NCBI RefSeq assembly: GCF_963676685.1
Contig: NC_092345.1
Location: forward strand, 83,269,592-83,333,591
DNA length: 64,000 nt
DNA from: Mytilus edulis
Lineage: Eukaryota > Mollusca > Bivalvia > Mytilida > Mytilidae
Direction: 5' to 3'
Shown: positions 56,588 to 64,000 of the stretch, one piece after another
How the letters are laid out: each line of letters begins with the position of its first letter
How positions within the stretch are numbered: the first letter of the stretch is position 1
Program-made: the position numbers and the translations under genes
The notes under the pieces: generated by a model
What the model was told of the DNA's origin: nothing
Seen by the model: only the letters and a program-made list of their open reading frames with translations
Database searches by the model: none

Positions 56588-59500
56588 TATTTAATCCTAA
56601 AATCTATCTTTCAAAAAAGTAGAGTGGAGTGAAAAGAAGGTACAGAACTAATATTCAAATATCTAAAAAGCACCATAAAATGATTTTTCCTACAGTTACA
56701 CTCAAATAACATAATTAACACATATTCTGTTCTTAATATAAATGGCAAGAAAGATCACTTTACATAATTAAATACAACAAAAATTCATTTCTGAAGATCC
56801 TATTTTTTATATCATATTTTCATCCTTTTAATATTAGCAAGCTTTTAAGATCCTTAAGTTTGTTTTGGGTATAGGTAATACCTGTAAACTGTTTGCCAAT
56901 TTTTTTTACATAATTTTTAAATTGCATTTAATCTCAACGTAGCTTTTTCCTTATTTTTTATAATTGCAAAAGGTCCTCAAACTGTATAATTCTCTTATTC
57001 CTACCCAGGTCTAACATATCATAATAAATCTTAGGAGATGTCTCTGCATTAAAGAGCTTTCTACTAGTGGCTCTTTGAGACAACATTGCTCATCTTGCAA
57101 AGGACTCAATTGATGATAAGGTCTGATGTATTATTCCTAAATTAATTAAAATAGATTATTGAGTTTCAGAGGTAAAAAGAAAATGTAATTTTTCACAGAT
57201 GATGACGGATGTGTTAAACGACCTTGACTAGCTATACAGCCCTCAAATGGTCAGTTTTCAATGATAAAGAAAATTTGTTGAATTTGATCTCTGGCACTCA
57301 ATGTCTCACGTCCAATCTGAACAAAATGATGATCATTTAAAGACACCTTTCAAAAATTCCAAAATCATTCCTGTAAAGTTCGCTTAAAGAGTGTGGAAAG
57401 TTTGCAAATAAAGGAGCAGAAAATATCATTTAAACCAGGCTCTAGCTTTGAATAAATTATTACGAAAATTAATTGAAATGCAGATACATCTGATATTATT
57501 ATTTAAATGCAATTTGACTAATCATTGGAAAATCCATCAAATGTCTGATTACTTGGTTATACATTTTAATAAAAGGATATTATGCGTATACAATGAAATG
57601 AAATCTTATAATACTGCTGTAACTTAAATAAAGCAAATGCACATATATTTGTTTTATAACTCTTATATTAAATTGTCTAGTAAAAAATCTGATCAAACTC
57701 AGTTATCAGCTGAAGTTAATCACAAAATGCATTGATTGATTAAAAAGATAAAACATCATTTAAAGAAAGACTAGCATATATATAAGAAATAAAAATTAAC
57801 AAACATAGCTAAAACAAAAAGACATAACATTCAATATATTATAAAAAAAAAGACTGGATTTCAACCTTTAATCCAACAACGCATTATAGTACATGGATTT
57901 CTCTCCTAACAAAAAACAAATTCTTATTTGAAATTATTTGACTGGAACACAACAATTGTAAAAGTAATGATTCATGCTCTTGGTTAAATATTTTTTTGTT
58001 AAATTCTTTTTAGCTATTCTGACCATCCAATGAAAGGAAATGATTAGTAGTACAACTGCAGTTTATTAATGCTGATTAAAAGGTTTTGTTGGTTTATCAC
58101 ATTTCTATTTGGTGAATACTATAAAACTAGTTTTACACTGTCTTAAAATTGGTGTCATAAAAAAACAAGAATAAACACTGTTAGCAAATAACAGCATCCT
58201 TATCATTTTCAATCATACCATAACAATAGTATAGGAAGCAAATTGTAAACTGTTAAATTCAAAACATTCTTTTAATACAAGTCACAGCCATATCAAAGTT
58301 TGTAATGCATTCAAACTGTGTGGAAATTACATTCTATTTGATCCTGAAAACACATTTAAAAGACAAGTGTAAAGTAATTTTACAATTTCTATAAATGTAA
58401 AAGTCCAATTCAACATTTGGCAATTTTGGATATTTCTTTAAAATAAAATAATTTTTACAGGAGAATTGATGTAATTTATATAATACAATATCTCACAACC
58501 TTCGAAGTATGTTTTAAATGCATAGACATTATCAAATGGATTCACATACACATTGATACACCTATACTATTTAGGTACAATATATTATCTATATTTTTTA
58601 TACATCACTTCAATTGAAAGAAACAATTCCAAACACATTAACTATTCTTATATATGGGAAAGACCCATTTGATTTTGGGGAGGCAGGATTTCTTTAGTGG
58701 AATATTCATTTTCACCTGTAGCAAGAGTGAGTTTTTCTCTACATGTATGCATTTTTTGTTCACCTTTGTACAGAATAAAGTCCTGCTTTTTATGGGTAGA
58801 ATATTTTCCCAACTCAAGGGAGGTAATTGTTTACTTATAAAAAAAACACAGCAAGCAAATGGTGGTTGCGTATTTTTTAAATGCAACAAAAAAAAAAAGT
58901 TTTCAGGAATTCGTCCATTTTAAATGATGGGATCACTGCTTTGACAAATAAATAGAATAAGGATTCTATTGTTTCTTAAGAATCTGATTATTTAAAACAT
59001 TTTACACACATTTATGACAAAATATATAACATATTTATAGTAGGATTAAAAAATATACATATGCAGTGTTCATGCCTGCTAGCACATAAAAAAAGTTATC
59101 ACTACAGTTCTTTAATTTGGTGTGTCAATTTGGTGCATGTGATACAAAATTTGATGTCAACTTTCCATTTTATTTGAGTATATTTTATCGACCCAATAAA
59201 TTAACCCTAATAAGATTCACAATCTACTCACATGCACTAATATGATTTTAATAGTTTTACAAAGGTAATAACTTGTTTTCAAGTTGGCTGCTAAAATAGG
59301 GTTGGTTGAGAAGCAGACAGCAATATATTATTTAACATACAAACAGTAAATGATTGTCTTATTCATAATACACTAGTTAAGATTACAAATAGTTGATCCA
59401 TTCAAGTATTCAACATAGGAAATAAATACAAAAACTTAATGTCAACAATTTATTTTACCTTTTTATATCAAAAAGACTAACACCTTCAATTATAAATCAA

Positions 59501-59984
59501 AGAAGTTAAATTAATTTTCATTTTTGTTCTTTTGAACTTAACACTTTTTTTTAATTATTTTACCAGTTGATTCAAATTTTAATATTTTAAGTCTATATAC
59601 CTTAAATTAGAATAATTTAATATTCTATAAGTTATCTAGAGAAATTTCATTATATTTCTCCAAATAGAATTGAAAATGTTTCAAAGAAACAAAAACAAGA
59701 CAAATGAACACAGAACAGCTCAAAGCTACCAATTGATCATCAACGCATCCAGAAAATTCTGCCCCAGAGGTAGGCATCAGCTGGCTCCTAATGTCATAAG
59801 TATGAATTTATAGCAATTTACTTCAGGTTCATATCATAAAAAAAACATAAAATTTGGGAAAAAATATTTGAATGGAACATCTGGAAATGAATAAAAAGTG
59901 GATTTCTTTGTGAAAACACAATTGATAAATGAGACCAGTGTATTCCATTAACAACATTGCAGTACAATACTGTTTCTGAGTTCA
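56588..59984 (-). other. Probable long 3' UTR or intergenic of the PPxY gene
   Basis: About 3.4 kb of very AT-rich DNA without coding frames (58638-58923 frames on both strands are chance overlaps). No repeat family was recognised. It may be the 3' UTR of the minus-strand gene ending at 59985; no polyadenylation site can be chosen with confidence. Confidence 0.35.
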
Positions 59985-62900
59985 TTAAGCTACAATGTGA
60001 TTGGTCTCCTGAGGTGTTTGCTGATTGGTTGTCTGTTGCTGTAAAGGTGCAGAATTTTGATGAGCTGCTTGAAGTGTAGTGTTCTGATAGGTTGGTTGGT
60101 TCAGGTCTGTATTTTGATTGGCTATCTCAGTGTATGGTGGTGGCTGAATTGGGACTGTATCTGTATTAATAGGCACTGTAGCTGCTGCTACAATATATAA
60201 TAACAAACTTAATTGCTTTGTTCTGTTTTAATATATAGTTAGCATTTACAGACATATTTAAAATAGTGCTGTTTACACAACTTAAACACATATATATATA
60301 TCCACATTTAATGTTTACACAACTTAAACACATATATATATATCCACATTTAATGTTTACACAACTTAAACACATATAAAAATATCCACATTTAATGTTT
60401 ACACAACTTAAACATATATATATATATATCCACATTTAATGTAGCTCATGCCACTTCTAAATTCTAAATTATTCTTTCCTATAAGGAATCTAGAAAACAA
60501 TAAGCTCTTAATGTGGCAAACATATGCCTTTTTGATATTTATGTTTATCTTTTTTTGGGGATTAGTCTTTTGTTTATAAATTATCTAAGTTTACCAGTTG
60601 TAATTTATCCGGCATTATATCTTGTAATACTAGCATCTTGTAACAATGGTATCCTTTTTTACAGGTATCTTGTTCTGCTTGTATCTTATTATGCTTGTAT
60701 CTTGTTATGCTTGTATCTTGTTACACTTGTATCGTGTTACCCTTGTATCGTGTTATACTTGTATCTTGTTACACTTGTATTGTGTTATACATTTATCTTG
60801 TTATAGGTGTATCTTGTTATGCTTGTATGGTGTAATATTGTCGCTGTTATGCAAAAACCTCGTATCTAAGGTTTTGACAATTTTACACCAGGCAGTAAAA
60901 ATTGAAATCTTTTTATCGATTATTTAGAATTAAATATGTATATTCCACTGTATGCAAAAAGATCTGATCTTCTAACCAATCAATTACCAAGATGAGCAAA
61001 AATTTCTGCACCTATATAGTATTTTCAAAACTTTTCATTATTTTTAAGGTAATATTATAACGCTGCCTCGCTGGTGTTAGAGTCGGACACCAGAGATAAC
61101 AGGTTACAAATAAAAGGGATTTCTTTAACTGGTATGGTTTATATTACTATAAGATGTATGGCCCGACGTCTAATTGGAATACCGTCGAACCAACACACTT
61201 TACAGCTTCGTTAACCTAGAAAAATGTTATATAATTATTATTTATAAATAAAAGACAAAGCATATAAAAGTTGTGATAATTTATTTAACAATCTTAAAAT
61301 GGCTGTGAAGGCTCTAGCTGTTTCTGGTTTGGAAGTTGGGTTCCTGGTATGGTTGGTCTAACTAATTAAATATATATACACACATATATATAACAATCCA
61401 GAGTATAACCACTCTGTAGATTCAGTCGACTAGTTAAAAAAACTACCATTAGCATATAGCTCATTCAGGCTTACAAAGGGTCTCAATAAAAGAACACCTA
61501 TAAAATTATGTAGCCGGCTTAATTCAACAACATCTATTTAAAATAACCATCTGTATATAAATACTAAAGGTTATTATTGTCACCAAGACATATATCTCTT
61601 TGATAATTAAAACTATAGGTATAATTTACCCTCTACATATATTGTCACCAACTATTACCACCCAAACTGAGTCACCGAGATTTACTCCCAGCTTCTCCCA
61701 AATTCGTCTCCTTAATTTCCTCCTAATGTCTCCCTAATTGTCTCCTTAATTTCCTCCTAAAGTCTCCTAATTTCCTCCTAATGTCTCCCTAATTGTCTCC
61801 TTAATTTCCTCCTAATGTCTCCCTAATTCGTCTCCTAATTTCCTCCTAAATTCTCCGAGATTTCAAGTTTGGTGTTTCATAACATTCAATTCCAAACCAC
61901 AACAATTACTGCTTTCCGTAGTTGATCATTTTATTTTTATAAGAATGTCAGCCAATCACAGACTCTCTTACATAAGTCGGACCAATCAGCAACCATCTCT
62001 CTAATTAGGGAAATTCCCGAAATGGCAATTCAAAATGTAAACACTGGACATTTTATGTAAATAAAGATGTTTTCCAGCTTAAAATCATTAAGAACTAACA
62101 TATGTATTCATCATGAAGGTTATTACACCAACAGGATAACTTAGGAACACATGAAAACGGTTAATATCTCAAATAAACAACAGAACTAAAGGTACCGGCA
62201 CTCCGGGAACAAACTTGGTCATCGCGAGTGAATTCCACTCATAACATCACTTGAAACACAATAGAATTAAATCAATTTTAGTGTAATCAGCGTATCGAAT
62301 ACACTCATATGCAAAGCATATCATCTCACAGACATCTCCGTATTATTATTTGTACTTAATAACACAGCATATTCAAAAAGGGGGGGTTGACGGCATTACA
62401 ATATGTTAGCTTTGAGAACCTAAAATTGATAAAACTGTACCTGTTATAATGTCAGCTGCCGTGCAAAGTGTTTTTCTTTTAAGATACGATATTTTAGCAC
62501 AATATAATGTCTCACCAATCCGACTACACTTTTTCGTCCTATGTCAGAATTCAGATTAATGATTGGTAAGAAGATCAGATATTTTCGCATACAGTGGAAC
62601 ATACATATTTAATCCTAAATAATCAATAAAAAGATTTCCTCAAAAAATTGAGATACAAGGTTTTTGCATAACAGCGACAATATGTGTATCTTGTTATACA
62701 TGTATCTTGTTTATACTTGTATCTTGTCTTGATTGTATCTTGTTATATATGTATCTTGTTACGCTTGTATCATGTTACGCTTGTATCGTGTTATACATGT
62801 ATCTTGTTATACTTGTATCTTGTTATACTTGTATCTTGTTATACTTGTATCTTGTTATATGTGTATCTTGTTATGCTTGTATGGTGCTATATGTGTATCT

Positions 62901-64000
62901 TTTTATGATTGTATTGTGTTATATGTGTATCTTGTTATACATGTATCTTGTTATAGGTGTATCTTGTTATATATGTATCTTGTTATACTTGTATCTTGTT
63001 ATACTTGTATCTTGTTATAGGTGTATCTTGTTATACATGTATCTTGTTATAGGTGTATCTTGTTATACATGTATCTTGTTATACATGTATCTTGTTATAC
63101 TTGTATCTTGTTATACTTGTATCTTGTTATATGTGTATCTTGTTATAATATCTTGTTATACATGTATCTTGTTATGATTGTATCTTGTTATGATTGTATC
63201 TTGTTATGATTGTATCTTGTTATGATTGTATCAGTATGACTAACCTGTTCTACTCTGACTTGAATCTCCAGGATAAGGAGGAAGATTTTCTTTATTGGTA
63301 GGATAAAGTCCTGGGTGCAACATTACCTTAAAAATAATTAAGCATAAATTAATTAGATCTATAAATTAACAATCTATCCTTTGTTTATAAAATCTACTGT
63401 TTTAATTTATTATATTTCTAATATTTTATGTAAGCTGACTAAAAGTGACAGATATACAAATGTATTTCAAAAGTGTGTCCATGTATAACAATATTATTTC
63501 AAGCAAATAGAGAAAATTAAAACTGATACCAAAATATATCATTATGTTGTCCAAATAGGTGATTAACTCATATTGATATTGAAAATGTACACATAGAAGT
63601 TCATATTCTCAATTGTTTGTATTATTTCCTGATTAAGAATCTAAGTACATTCTGGAATATTAAAATTGACTGAAAATAATCAACCACAAAATTGTAATTT
63701 TTCCAATGAGACAAATTTGACATTGCTGTATCTGATATAAGAATAATTTTATCTTCAGACTCTGAAACATCTAGTTTATCGAAACTGACTAAAATACCTC
63801 AGAATAAGGAGGTGGTTGGTAAACATTGCTATAAGGCTCAGCACCAGGCCCTGAATATGCATAAGATGTAGGGTTTGTCTCCCCTGTGTTAGTGAGTATG
63901 ATTGTTCTGGATCTTCTGTTACTACGAGTTGGGGAACCAGTCCTCCTACGAATAATCCTCTGACGCTGTTTGTAATATCCACAACCTCCGAAACATGACA
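59985..64000 (-). CDS. C-terminal exons of a PPxY-tailed protein, probably membrane-bound (partial)
   Basis: Three minus-strand exons with matching phases: 64000-63798 (continues outside), 63326-63245 (82 nt, phase 0 to 1) and 60187-59985 (stop at 59987-59985). The first reads SCFGGCGYYKQRQRIIRRRTG, which looks like a Cys-rich end of a membrane segment followed by a basic cytoplasmic anchor, and ends YQPPPYSE. The second contains LPPYPG, the third QPPPYTE and a Gln/Thr/Asn-rich tail ending NHIVA. PPxY motifs bind WW domains of NEDD4-type ubiquitin ligases. Shisa, CYYR1, VOPP1 and WBP1-type proteins share this plan, but the decisive N-terminal part is outside the window, so no family is assigned. 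Confidence 0.72.
60271..60441. repeat. 42-bp tandem repeat, four units
   Basis: GTTTACACAACTTAAACA starts units at 60271, 60313, 60355 and 60397, each with a TA run and CCACATTTAAT. Intronic. It yields a spurious frame with repeated CLSCVNIKCGY. Confidence 0.9.
60640..60834 (+). repeat. 16-bp minisatellite, left part
   Basis: Variants of TATCTTGTTATACTTG in tandem. Continues at 62684-63235 beyond the inserted transposon. Confidence 0.88.
60835..62683. mobile_element. DNA transposon inserted into a minisatellite (TE6)
   Basis: Inverted ends ATATTGTCGCTGTTATGCAA extend imperfectly for ~140 bp (to about 60985 and from about 62545), including CATACAGTGGAA and AGATCAGAT words. GTGTA precedes the left end and follows the right end, so a 5-bp duplication is likely, though the surrounding repeat also contains GTGTA. 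The 1.85 kb interior has no transposase. The array reads continuously if the element is removed. Confidence 0.78.
61695..61860 (+). repeat. CT-rich minisatellite
   Basis: GTCTCC-TTAATTTCCTCCTAAT words of 22-33 bp repeated about six times, inside TE6. Confidence 0.85.
62684..63235 (+). repeat. 16-bp minisatellite, right part
   Basis: About 34 tandem variants of TATCTTGTTATACTTG. Three overlapping open frames of Leu/Tyr/Cys-rich sequence arise because 16 bp cycles through all frames; they are not genes. Confidence 0.92.

Noticed and set aside
60513-63209. Leu/Tyr/Cys-rich frames across the 16-bp and 42-bp arrays
   Set aside because: They are translations of minisatellites; the same peptide occurs in several frames and no start or splice context supports them.
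1-64000. tRNA or rRNA genes
   Set aside because: No cloverleaf with A/B box strings and no rRNA core sequence was seen by eye; a tRNAscan or Infernal run would be decisive.

Overview
The window is AT-rich metazoan DNA with spliced genes, long introns and many transposon-derived repeats. The ribosomal protein, the phase-1 signal-peptide exons and several dispersed repeats that I recognise from mussel sequence point to a bivalve mollusc, most likely a mussel (Mytilidae). This assignment rests on sequence character and remembered repeat families, not on a search.

Layout. 1-5660: no convincing gene; a large inverted repeat with ~437 bp arms (1957-2393 and 4148-4585). 5668-17050: the complete gene for ribosomal protein eL27 (RPL27), with four coding exons on the plus strand. 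Its introns hold three transposons with 5-bp target duplications, a Helitron-like repeat and a cluster of six box C/D snoRNAs (13348-15872). 17511-29071: a repeat-dominated block with a mussel tandem-repeat transposon, a six-unit ~165-bp satellite, and two large non-autonomous DNA transposons (21103-24519 and 24593-29071) that contain hairpin MITEs. 29072-44900: a minus-strand gene for a secreted protein, seen as a signal-peptide exon at 40241 and one downstream exon at 32779. The intron between them contains a tyrosine-recombinase mobile element (32984-37570) bounded by split direct repeats and lacking a reverse transcriptase. An isolated exon of argininosuccinate synthase lies at 41619-41728 and a foldback element at 44437-44885. 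45137-49340: a two-exon plus-strand gene for a secreted Gly/Ser-rich repeat protein. 50000-56600: nested direct duplications and two broken Penelope-like reverse transcriptases in opposite orientation. 59985-64000: the last three exons of a minus-strand gene whose product tail carries PPxY motifs; one intron holds a 16-bp minisatellite split by a transposon with ~140-bp terminal inverted repeats.

How it works together. RPL27 probably acts as the host transcript for the snoRNAs, the usual arrangement for animal box C/D RNAs. The two signal-peptide genes may make extracellular matrix products. Almost everything else is mobile DNA. The strongest candidates for something undescribed are the recombinase element with an A1...B1A2...B2 repeat layout, the duplicated snoRNA cluster, and the set of transposons sharing 5-bp target duplications, mostly CAC/CAG ends and repeated subterminal motifs.
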